DNA from: Campylobacter sp.
GTDB taxonomy: Bacteria; Campylobacterota; Campylobacteria; Campylobacterales; Campylobacteraceae
Length of the DNA: 9,386 nucleotides
Assembly (NCBI GenBank): GCA_017506845.1
Contig: JAFVMP010000123.1
Location: forward strand, 1 to 9,386
Direction: 5' to 3'
In this document: in pieces, positions 1 through 5,849 of the stretch
Layout of the letters: every line of letters starts with the position of its first letter
Numbering within the stretch: position 1 is the first letter of the stretch
The notes under the pieces: generated by a model
Databases searched by the model: none
Seen by the model: the letters and a program-made list of their open reading frames with translations, nothing else
What the model was told of the DNA's origin: nothing
Translations under genes and position numbers: made by a program

Positions 1-302
1 CAATTAAATTTACTCTCAAGCCCAAAAACCTTGCAATACTCACAATATACACAGCTTACACTTCTTTTAGCGCAAACTAATTTAATATTACGTTTTTTGA
101 CTTCAGATTTTATCTTTTTCATCGTATTATGATTTAAAAAACTAGTTAGCATTACTACGCACTCTACCTCTTGAGGTATTGGTTTGCGATTTACCCTATT
201 TTCATTTCTTGCATCCCAGTGCTCAATCTTGCTGACACCTAATCCTTGTAAAACTGCCTTAATTGGTGCTATTTCATCTGCGCCTATTACTAATACTGAC
301 AT
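1..302 (-). CDS. DUF2325 domain protein, N-terminal 100 codons (3' end off the window)
   Basis: The reading frame is open from the ATG at 300-302 to the left edge, giving 100 residues with no stop. It begins MSVLVIGADEIAPIKAVLQG and has the layout of DUF2325: a beta strand with VIGAD near the N-terminus, a hydrophobic strand VECVVMLTS (about 46-54), an N-H-N-T-M-K helix start (57-62) and a second strand KLVCAKRS (74-81). Family members are usually about 95-110 residues, so little is probably missing. A cysteine group C84-x2-C87-x2-C90, with C78 and C48, could bind metal, but that is inference. A Shine-Dalgarno AAAGG at 309-313 lies 6 nt before the ATG, which supports this start. A promoter and three Fur-box-like sites lie upstream, so iron-dependent repression is likely. 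The family has no established biochemical function. I am fairly sure of the family and cannot assign a role. Confidence 0.8.
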   Translation of the reverse strand, partial: MSVLVIGADEIAPIKAVLQGLGVSKIEHWDARNENRVNRKPIPQEVECVVMLTSFLNHNTMKKIKSEVKKRNIKLVCAKRSVSCVYCEYCKVFGLESKFN

Positions 303-323
303 CTCTTGCCTTTGTAGTATTTT

Positions 324-338
324 TGATAATTGTTATTA
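324..338. promoter_or_regulatory. Fur-box-like site A, overlapping the -10
   Basis: TGATAATTGTTATTA matches the 15-mer Fur core TGATAATNATTATCA with two mismatches. It covers part of the predicted -10 and the probable start site of the DUF2325 gene, where a bound repressor would block RNA polymerase. Confidence 0.45.
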
Positions 339-340
339 TA
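335..340 (-). promoter_or_regulatory. Predicted sigma-70 -10 element of the DUF2325 gene
   Basis: The minus strand reads GATTATAATAAC, a perfect TATAAT, 32 nt before the ATG at 302. A start site around 328 would give a leader of roughly 26 nt that includes the Shine-Dalgarno. The upstream DNA is A/T-rich with no clear -35, as is usual in Campylobacter. The -10 overlaps a Fur-box-like site (324-338). Confidence 0.6.
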
Positions 341-369
341 ATCTAGCTATTATAAATTTTAGCTTATTT

Positions 370-384
370 TGATTATAATTATCA
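370..384. promoter_or_regulatory. Fur-box-like site B
   Basis: TGATTATAATTATCA matches TGATAATNATTATCA with one mismatch. It sits inside a wider dyad, with TTTTGAT at 367-373 and ATCAAAA at 381-387. It lies about 30-45 bp upstream of the -10 of the DUF2325 gene. Confidence 0.5.
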
Positions 385-450
385 AAAATATTTTTAAAAG
401 CTCTTTTTAGCACCATTTAAAAGATTAAATTCAAATTTATATATAATTAT

Positions 451-471
451 AATTGATAATTAGTATCAATT
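451..471. promoter_or_regulatory. Fur-box-like site C with a perfect dyad
   Basis: AATTGATA at 451-458 and TATCAATT at 464-471 form a perfect 8-bp inverted repeat with a 5-bp spacer. The core TGATAATTAGTATCA (454-468) has one mismatch to the Fur 15-mer. It is about 115 bp upstream of the DUF2325 promoter, far for direct repression of that promoter, and no gene starts immediately beside it. Confidence 0.45.
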
Positions 472-482
472 AATCTGCTTTA

Positions 483-491
483 TTCCTCCTT
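483..491 (-). other. Strong Shine-Dalgarno sequence without a start codon
   Basis: The minus strand reads AAGGAGGAA, one of the strongest Shine-Dalgarno-like sequences in the window, preceded by a possible -10 (GATAAAAT). No ATG, GTG or TTG follows at usable spacing; the nearest TTG is about 14 nt away and its frame closes after 10 codons. It may be the remnant of a lost gene start or chance. Confidence 0.3.
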
Positions 492-512
492 ATTTTATCT
501 TATTTAATTAAG

Positions 513-534
513 AGCTAAATTATACAATTTAGCT
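513..534 (-). terminator. Hairpin downstream of the PLP-enzyme gene, possible weak terminator
   Basis: AGCTAAATT at 513-521 and AATTTAGCT at 526-534 form a perfect 9-bp stem with a 4-nt loop, about 40 nt past the stop codon at 573. The stem is A/T-rich and the following minus-strand DNA has only short T runs, so intrinsic termination would be weak. It may instead stabilise the 3' end. Confidence 0.4.
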
Positions 535-572
535 AAAAAAGTATATCTAAAATATAATAACTAAATATAAAT

Positions 573-1421
573 TCATTTATTAAATTTGCGTCTATATCTA
601 TCTAAAAGTGTAATATTTCCTAATATTCCACCCTGATGAATGTATAAAATTTCATTTTGAAATTTATCCAAATTATCCATCAAAGTAAGCCACCCTACTC
701 CATCATATAGAAGTTCAAACTCTATATTGCTATCTAAAAGCTCTTTATATATCTCATAAATTTCAAGATACAACTTACCAAAATGATATTTTTTAGGCGG
801 ATTTAATATCTTAACCTTGCTAAATGGATCAAGGGCTAAAATCTGCTCTTTTAAATACTGCGTATCTCCCACACAAGGCACGCTCCAAACAGACATATCA
901 TCTAAATTTTTAGCTAAAAATGCAGCACTACACCCTGTCCCGCTAGGCAAAAATATATCAAATTTAATTCTATTTTTTTTAGCATAATCTTGGATTATTT
1001 TAGCTTGTTCTTTAAATCCTACCTCCGCCTCACGCATTGCTACACCCTCTGGAATAAAAAGATCTGTACTTGATTTACACTCATCTTGTGCTGATTTTGA
1101 TGGGTTAGCACTTATTTTAATATCCATACCATTTTTTAATGCGTAAGCATAGTTTCCACATGGATTATTTAATAAAAAATCACAAATATGATTGGTAAAA
1201 TATATAAATTTAACTCCACGCATTTTAGCCAAAAGACTAATAGAATACATAGCATTTGACTGGCTTGAGCCATATGAAATTATGCGATTTATGTGGTTTA
1301 AATTTGAGTTTAGCAAAAAGGCAAGTTTTCTAGCTTTATTACCATTAAACTCGCCACCTATTAAATCATCTCGCAAAACCCAAAATCTACGCCCTCTAAA
1401 GTAGATTGGTTCAATTGACAC
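573..1421 (-). CDS. PLP-dependent ACC deaminase / D-cysteine desulfhydrase-like protein
   Basis: This 282-residue protein belongs to the fold-type II PLP enzymes of the ACC deaminase/D-cysteine desulfhydrase group. The Schiff-base lysine is K29 in GNKARKL. S55-N56 follow in YGSSQSNAMYS, the loop G161-TGCS can hold the PLP phosphate, and HQGGILGN (262-269) fits the C-terminal H-x-G-G segment. Characterised members are usually about 320-340 residues, so this one is short, mainly at the N-terminus. Family enzymes have SNH after the lysine; here it is SNA, and the region around YDGVGWLTL (239-247) departs from the usual DPVYTGKA, so the substrate cannot be read from sequence. The start is GTG (1419-1421), 11 nt inside the upstream OmpA-like gene; an in-frame TAA just upstream excludes a longer form and the next Met is residue 58. 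Expression is probably coupled to the operon. Confidence 0.8.
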   Translation of the reverse strand: MSIEPIYFRGRRFWVLRDDLIGGEFNGNKARKLAFLLNSNLNHINRIISYGSSQSNAMYSISLLAKMRGVKFIYFTNHICDFLLNNPCGNYAYALKNGMDIKISANPSKSAQDECKSSTDLFIPEGVAMREAEVGFKEQAKIIQDYAKKNRIKFDIFLPSGTGCSAAFLAKNLDDMSVWSVPCVGDTQYLKEQILALDPFSKVKILNPPKKYHFGKLYLEIYEIYKELLDSNIEFELLYDGVGWLTLMDNLDKFQNEILYIHQGGILGNITLLDRYRRKFNK

Positions 1422-2397
1422 GCTGATTTAAAACCTTATCAATAAAATATTTAGGATCTTGTAAATCAAATTTAATTTTTATCCTAAAGCTTGCTGCTGG
1501 GTCTTCTAGACCATCTTTTAATATTGGCTCACTATTACTTTTTCCAATAGCAACCAAATATCTACTTAAACTTTCATTTTTATAAATTGCGTAGGCAAAT
1601 TTCATAATCTCTAACGCTCGTTTTTGAGATAAATCTAGATTATGCATATATCCACCATCGCTATCTGTATGACATTCAATGATAATTTTATTGATATTTT
1701 GCACTACTTCAGAACTTAGCATATGATCTAAATAGACCTTAAAAATTCGGCGTAGGTCAAATTTGGCATCATCTCTAATAACTGATGAGTTAATGTTAAA
1801 AATCTTTGCTGCATCCATAGTAATCTCAGCAGTTTTAGGATTTATCTGCGCTATATTTACTAGCTTAGACTTAAGAGATAAAGCGATATTTTCTCTAATT
1901 TTTGTATAGTTTTCTAAGCTGCTTTTATAATTTTGTAAGTCGTTTTCAATAGCATCTATTTGAATATCTCGCTGATTAATTTGATTATTTAGATCGCTTA
2001 TTAACTCCTCTTGCTTATTAATATGTGCTGTTAGTTCATCATTTTTTAAACTAATCACATCCAAGCTATTATTTATAGTTGATGTTGCTTTGCTTAGTTC
2101 TTTATTTAAATTTAAATAAAGCTTCTCAATATCATTACTATCAGGATTTGATTTTAGTTGCTCAATAAAGCTTTTAATGCTCTCGTGCTTTTTATTTAGC
2201 TCCTTATTTGCAGCATTTAAAGAAGCGATATTATCATTTAAATCCTTTTGGAGGTATGCTAAATTTGAAGCAGAGATGGAGTATCGTACAACTACTACCC
2301 CAACTACTAAAACAAAGATAAAAAATAACCCTGTTATGAGTCCAATATAGCTAAGCCAAAAGCTTGATCTCTCATCATTTGATATATTAATTCTCAT
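1411..2397 (-). CDS. MotB/OmpA-like peptidoglycan-binding membrane protein, partner of the MotA-like protein
   Basis: The ATG at 2395-2397 gives 328 residues. A short cytoplasmic N-terminus is followed by one membrane helix (about 13-37), a long helical, probably coiled-coil region (about 45-180) and a C-terminal OmpA/MotB domain. That domain has the peptidoglycan motif CHTDSDGG..N.DLS..RA (C242 to about A261, including D245 and R260) and ends with a typical RIKIKF strand. The membrane segment WLSYIGLITGLFF aligns with the MotB/ZorB pattern W..xYaDlmt.ll.FF, but the ion-carrying Asp is Gly19 and no acidic residue lies in the helix. An in-frame TTG at 2398-2400 would add one residue, but the ATG overlapping the upstream stop (TGATG) is the natural start. 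It probably spans the inner membrane and reaches the peptidoglycan. It corresponds to the OmpA-family gene I recall as Cj0599 in C. jejuni. The biological role is unknown. Confidence 0.85.
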   Translation of the reverse strand: MRINISNDERSSFWLSYIGLITGLFFIFVLVVGVVVVRYSISASNLAYLQKDLNDNIASLNAANKELNKKHESIKSFIEQLKSNPDSNDIEKLYLNLNKELSKATSTINNSLDVISLKNDELTAHINKQEELISDLNNQINQRDIQIDAIENDLQNYKSSLENYTKIRENIALSLKSKLVNIAQINPKTAEITMDAAKIFNINSSVIRDDAKFDLRRIFKVYLDHMLSSEVVQNINKIIIECHTDSDGGYMHNLDLSQKRALEIMKFAYAIYKNESLSRYLVAIGKSNSEPILKDGLEDPAASFRIKIKFDLQDPKYFIDKVLNQRVN

Positions 2398-3758
2398 CAA
2401 TCTTTCTTCTCATCACTTGATTTTGATTCTTCTTCATCTGATTTTAAGATAGTTTCAAAGTCAGTTTTTTCTAGCATCTCTAGGGCGATATTTGCTTCAT
2501 TATCTATCTCTTGAATACTTTTTTTAAGCTCTTCAACAATAACACTACTACTATCTTTACCTACGCTCTCCTCATCAAATGCATCTTTAAATGCTTGCAT
2601 ACCATCGACAATAGCAATCTTAAACCCATCTAAAGCAAGCTGCTGCTTCTCAAGAATATTTACACTAAACTCCTCTAGTGATCTTTCAAATTTGATAATA
2701 TTCATACCTAGATTATAAACAGTTTTATCAAGCTTTGCAACTTTCTCATCGCTAATGCTTTGCAGCCTTGCATAACTCTCGCTCCATCTAATTTGTAGCT
2801 CTTTTATATTGCTATTGAATAAATTTAAAACATTAATAATCTCAGCATGAATCTTAATCATATCTTTTTGATCTCTTTGTGATCTTATTAACATATCCAT
2901 TGTCTGTTTAATATGCTCACCACTTACTTTTACAGCTTCCTCTTCAGTCTGTAAAAGCTTAGTAAAATTATCAAATTTTTTCTGCACAACATTATCAAGC
3001 TCTTTGAAAAATTCTTGTTTACTAACATAATCAAATATCACTCCAATTTTCTCAAAGCTACCTAATGTCTCTTGCATATATCTTTTTTGAATCTCATCAG
3101 AAGTCCAAAAAAACGACATCGTAGCATTCTTTTGTCTAGCAATTAGTCTCTCAAATCTGCTAATACCATATCGCTCAAAAAATATCCACCAAAGAGCTAA
3201 AAATATCCCATAAGCACACAGATAAAAAGATGCCCCAATGCCTGCAAACAGTTGAGTAATCTCACTCTCTAAACTAAGCATATCAGCCGAGCTTAAAACC
3301 GGCATAGATATCCCAATACTCACAAATGTCCCAAAAACTCCAAGCATAGGAAAAACTCCAGTCGCCACAGCTGCAAAGTTGTCATTTCGCACATCTTTAG
3401 AGTATCTAGAAGCAAATTCATCAAAGCTGCCATTTGATTTTCTATCCTTACCAATTGTAAGTAGAGTTTTGATGATATAATTTTTTAGCTCTTTTTTAAA
3501 TATATCTTTTTTTTGTTCAAATAGACAACACCCAAGCTCAGCACTATGTCTAGCAAAAGCTAATGCTACAACAAGCATAAGTCCCATAATAATAACAATA
3601 TCAAGTCCAACTTTAAATTTTATAATATCAAAATAGCACAGTATACACATTATATATACCAAAATCGGTACTAATACAATTTTAAAATATACAAATTTAC
3701 TCTGTCTATTTCCGCTTTCAGGCAGAGATATCTCGCCAAGTTCGCTCTCTTTTTCCAT
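2397..3758 (-). CDS. MotA/TolQ/ExbB-family membrane protein with a long cytoplasmic tail
   Basis: This 453-residue protein has four predicted membrane helices at about 22-45, 50-70, 127-150 and 170-194. The third carries FPMLGVFGTFVSIGI (136-150), the P-x-LG-x-x-GT signature of MotA/TolQ/ExbB subunits. The fourth contains FAGIGASFYLCAYGI, equivalent to the helix lining the ion path. About 250 residues of mostly helical, charged sequence follow, ending in an acidic D/E/S/K tail. TolQ and ExbB lack such a tail; ZorA proteins and some other uncharacterised MotA-like proteins have one. The start has a Shine-Dalgarno AAGGA a few nt upstream. The last codon overlaps the start of the MotB/OmpA-like gene, so the two subunits are probably made together as an inner-membrane complex. 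It corresponds in position to the gene I recall as Cj0598. The family is clear, the function is not. Confidence 0.85.
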   Translation of the reverse strand: MEKESELGEISLPESGNRQSKFVYFKIVLVPILVYIMCILCYFDIIKFKVGLDIVIIMGLMLVVALAFARHSAELGCCLFEQKKDIFKKELKNYIIKTLLTIGKDRKSNGSFDEFASRYSKDVRNDNFAAVATGVFPMLGVFGTFVSIGISMPVLSSADMLSLESEITQLFAGIGASFYLCAYGIFLALWWIFFERYGISRFERLIARQKNATMSFFWTSDEIQKRYMQETLGSFEKIGVIFDYVSKQEFFKELDNVVQKKFDNFTKLLQTEEEAVKVSGEHIKQTMDMLIRSQRDQKDMIKIHAEIINVLNLFNSNIKELQIRWSESYARLQSISDEKVAKLDKTVYNLGMNIIKFERSLEEFSVNILEKQQLALDGFKIAIVDGMQAFKDAFDEESVGKDSSSVIVEELKKSIQEIDNEANIALEMLEKTDFETILKSDEEESKSSDEKKD

Positions 3759-3780
3759 TTAAATTTCCTTTTAATTACAC

Positions 3781-3811
3781 TAAGCTTAACCATCAAAGAT
3801 AGCTAAGCTTA
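3781..3811. repeat. Inverted repeat between fba and the MotA-like gene
   Basis: TAAGCTTA occurs at 3781-3788 and again at 3804-3811. The 8-mer is its own reverse complement, so the copies can form a stem with a 15-nt loop; as a direct repeat the match extends to TAAGCTTAA. It lies between the palindrome at 3817-3844 and the Shine-Dalgarno of the MotA-like gene. Confidence 0.4.
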
Positions 3812-3816
3812 AAGCA

Positions 3817-3844
3817 ATTTAGCCAAAGATATCTTTGGCTAAAT
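3817..3844 (-). terminator. Perfect 28-bp palindrome just after fba
   Basis: The left arm ATTTAGCCAAAGAT (3817-3830) and right arm ATCTTTGGCTAAAT (3831-3844) are exact reverse complements with no spacer. In RNA this gives a stem of about 12 bp with a minimal loop, starting 3 nt after the fba stop codon. The minus-strand tail (AAATTGCTTTAAG) has only short T runs, so it may be a partial terminator or an mRNA-stabilising hairpin that lowers expression of the downstream membrane genes relative to fba. Confidence 0.5.
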
Positions 3845-3847
3845 AGT

Positions 3848-4912
3848 TTAATTTTTATTGATACAGTTTAAATCCTCAAAAGCTTCTAAAAGTCTTTTTA
3901 CCATACTTTCTTCGCCTTCTCTTAGCCATTTTCTAGGATCATAATATTTTTTATTTGGCTTATCACTGCCTTCAGGATTGCCTATTTGACCTTGCAAATA
4001 GTCATGATTTTTAGCCTCGTACTCACGCACACCATCCCAAAATGCCCACTGAGTATCAGTATCAATATTCATCTTAATTACGCCATAACTTACTGCTGCT
4101 TTGATATCAGCTAACTCGCTACCGCTTCCACCGTGAAATACAAAATTTACTGGTTTATTGCTAGATGTGTTAAATTTACTCTTAATATACTCTTGAGAGT
4201 TTTTAAGAATCTCTGGACGAAGCACAACATTACCAGGTTTATAGACACCATGCACATTGCCAAAACTTGCAGCTATGCTAAATTTATTACTAATCTTGCC
4301 AAGTCTTTCGTATGCTATGGCTACATCTTCAGGCTGAGTGTATAAAAGAGCATTATCTACATTTGTATTATCTACGCCATCTTCTTCACCGCCAGTTACA
4401 CCAAGTTCAATCTCAAGTGCTATGCCAAGGTCGCTTAGAGTTTTTAAATACTCTTGACAAGTAGCTAAATTCTCTTCTAATGACTCCTCGCTAAGATCTA
4501 GCATATGTGAGCTAAATAGAGGAACCCCGCAACTTTTAATATTTTCACGGCTAGCCTCTATAAGAGAATCTATCCATGGTAAAAGCTTTCTAGCAGCATG
4601 ATCGGTATGTAAAATTACAGGAATTCCATATGCTTTAGCTAATAGATGAACCTGTTTAGCTCCAGCTATAGCGCCAAGTACATCACCATTTGGGCAAGCC
4701 TTACCAGCATAGTAGCTTGCACCGCCATTGCTAAATTGTACTATAACAGGCGAATTTGCTTTTTTAGCTGCTTCCATTACTGCATTTATAGAGTGACTTC
4801 CTACGACATTAACTGCTGGAATTGCAAAGCCTTCACTTTTAGCATACTCATATAACTTGCTAAGATCCTCACCCCAGACTACGCCAGGTTTAACGATATC
4901 TATTACTCCCAT
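3848..4912 (-). CDS. fba: Fructose-bisphosphate aldolase, class II
   Basis: The enzyme cleaves fructose 1,6-bisphosphate to dihydroxyacetone phosphate and glyceraldehyde 3-phosphate and works in reverse in gluconeogenesis, in the cytoplasm. Many Campylobacter species lack phosphofructokinase, so gluconeogenesis is the likely main direction. At 354 residues it has the full length of the E. coli-type (class IIA) enzyme. LHTDHA (101-106) supplies catalytic D104 and zinc ligand H105; H221 (GNVHG) and H260 (VFHGGSGS) complete the metal site. GGEEDGV (174-180) and NIDTDTQ (282-288) are the usual conserved loops, and R327 lies in the C-terminal DPRKW. AGGGG precedes the ATG by about 6 nt. The gene begins 12 nt after the peb4 stop, so the two are almost certainly co-transcribed, as I recall for C. 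jejuni. Confidence 0.97.
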   Translation of the reverse strand: MGVIDIVKPGVVWGEDLSKLYEYAKSEGFAIPAVNVVGSHSINAVMEAAKKANSPVIVQFSNGGASYYAGKACPNGDVLGAIAGAKQVHLLAKAYGIPVILHTDHAARKLLPWIDSLIEASRENIKSCGVPLFSSHMLDLSEESLEENLATCQEYLKTLSDLGIALEIELGVTGGEEDGVDNTNVDNALLYTQPEDVAIAYERLGKISNKFSIAASFGNVHGVYKPGNVVLRPEILKNSQEYIKSKFNTSSNKPVNFVFHGGSGSELADIKAAVSYGVIKMNIDTDTQWAFWDGVREYEAKNHDYLQGQIGNPEGSDKPNKKYYDPRKWLREGEESMVKRLLEAFEDLNCINKN

Positions 4913-4924
4913 ATCATACCCCTA

Positions 4925-5737
4925 TTATTTGTATTCTATTTTTGCACCTTGTCTTAGTTCGTTCATTTTGCCTTGCATTACAGTTCTAAATTTTTCACTT
5001 CTTAACTGCTCTTCAATATTCTTTTTAACTTTATCATATGATACTGTTGTTTTAGCTTTTGAATCCTCTTTTAAGATTACATGATATCCAAATTCACTCT
5101 TAACTGGTTTTATAGTGATTGTTCCATTTTTTAGAGCAAATGCAGCCTTGCTAAATGCAGGAACCATTCTAGACTCATCAAACCAGCCTAGCTCACCACC
5201 ATTCATAGCACTACCTTTGTCTATTGATTTAGTTTTAGCTAGTTCGCTAAATTTAGCTGTTAATGCATCACCTTTTAAACCTTTTAGCTGTGCGATTATA
5301 TCTTCAGCCTCTTTTTGAGTACCCACTAAGATATGTTTTGCTTTTGCTTGAGCTGGACTGACAAAAATTGTATCTTTATTTTTATCATAAAATGCTTTTA
5401 CATCAGCTTCAGAGATTTTTACTTTTTTATATTCATTTTGCGTCCAAACATTTCTTAAAACATTATCTTGGCTAAATTTAAGCGCATCTTTATACTCAGT
5501 AGTCTTTTCAATGCCATCTTTTTTAGCTTGTTCTAAAATCAATTGACCATTAATAGCCATATCTATTAATTGTTTTTTCATTTGATCTGGAATTTTATCA
5601 AAATCTGCACCATGCGCACCAAGTAGTGGAGCTAAATCTTTATCAGTAATCTCCTCACCATTTACAGTTGCTAAAACCGCTGCATTTAAACTCATAGTAG
5701 CAGCTAAGCTAAGCGCTAGAAATAGACCTTTTTTCAT
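4925..5737 (-). CDS. peb4: Periplasmic peptidyl-prolyl cis-trans isomerase / chaperone Peb4 (Cbf2)
   Basis: This 270-residue protein is a SurA-like parvulin that helps fold outer-membrane proteins in the periplasm. In C. jejuni, Peb4 is a major antigen affecting adhesion and biofilm formation. A signal peptide covers about residues 1-19 (MKKGLFLALS, hydrophobic core, cleavage probably after LNA). The N-terminal helical chaperone part holds TVNGEEITDKDL and runs to about 125. The parvulin domain spans about 130-224, with AKHILV (133-138), GGELGWFD (180-187), MVPAF (191-195) and FGYHVI (216-221). A final helix follows. The length fits C. jejuni Peb4 (273). GAAGGA precedes the ATG by about 8 nt, and a TATAAT promoter lies upstream. 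It is the first gene of the leftward operon. Confidence 0.93.
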   Translation of the reverse strand: MKKGLFLALSLAATMSLNAAVLATVNGEEITDKDLAPLLGAHGADFDKIPDQMKKQLIDMAINGQLILEQAKKDGIEKTTEYKDALKFSQDNVLRNVWTQNEYKKVKISEADVKAFYDKNKDTIFVSPAQAKAKHILVGTQKEAEDIIAQLKGLKGDALTAKFSELAKTKSIDKGSAMNGGELGWFDESRMVPAFSKAAFALKNGTITIKPVKSEFGYHVILKEDSKAKTTVSYDKVKKNIEEQLRSEKFRTVMQGKMNELRQGAKIEYK

Positions 5738-5778
5738 CTGTTTTTCCTTCAGTATTAAATTTTTAAAATAAGTCCAAT

Positions 5779-5784
5779 ATTATA
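5779..5784 (-). promoter_or_regulatory. Predicted -10 of the peb4-fba operon
   Basis: The minus strand reads TAGTATAATATTG, a perfect TATAAT about 40 nt before the peb4 ATG, giving a leader of about 35 nt that includes the Shine-Dalgarno GAAGGA. The upstream T-rich segments fit the Campylobacter sigma-70 promoter type. Confidence 0.6.
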
Positions 5785-5837
5785 CTATAAATTTGATTAT
5801 ATCTTATTGAATTTAGATTATATTTTTTATATTTAGC

Positions 5838-5843
5838 TATAAT
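5838..5843 (+). promoter_or_regulatory. Predicted -10 of nth, only 6 nt from the start codon
   Basis: TATAAT at 5838-5843 (AGCTATAATTTAAAAATG) ends 6 nt before the nth ATG at 5850. A start site 6-8 nt downstream would fall on or beside the ATG. A weaker alternative, TATATT at 5819-5824, would give a leader of about 20 nt, but that leader contains no Shine-Dalgarno. Confidence 0.5.
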
Positions 5844-5849
5844 TTAAAA

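Noticed and set aside
184..372. Plus-strand ORF of 62 codons opposite the DUF2325 gene
   Set aside because: It is antisense to a recognised family and overlaps its promoter. No Shine-Dalgarno or homology is apparent.
336..416. Small minus-strand ORF of 26 codons before the DUF2325 gene
   Set aside because: It has no Shine-Dalgarno and runs through the Fur-like sites and the -10. Its residues are those expected of random A/T-rich DNA.
973..980. T8 tract (A8 on the coding strand) in the PLP-enzyme gene as a phase-variation site
   Set aside because: Phase-variable tracts in Campylobacter are mostly longer poly-G/C. An A8 encoding Lys-Lys-Asn is common at this base composition and the frame is intact.
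2398..2400. In-frame TTG one codon before the ATG of the OmpA-like gene as a start
   Set aside because: The ATG at 2395-2397 overlaps the upstream TGA in the usual coupled TGATG form, and TTG would add only one residue.
1411..3758. A complete Zorya defence system
   Set aside because: Only ZorA/ZorB-like architecture is present. There is no helicase or nuclease partner beside it, and the neighbours are housekeeping genes in a conserved order.
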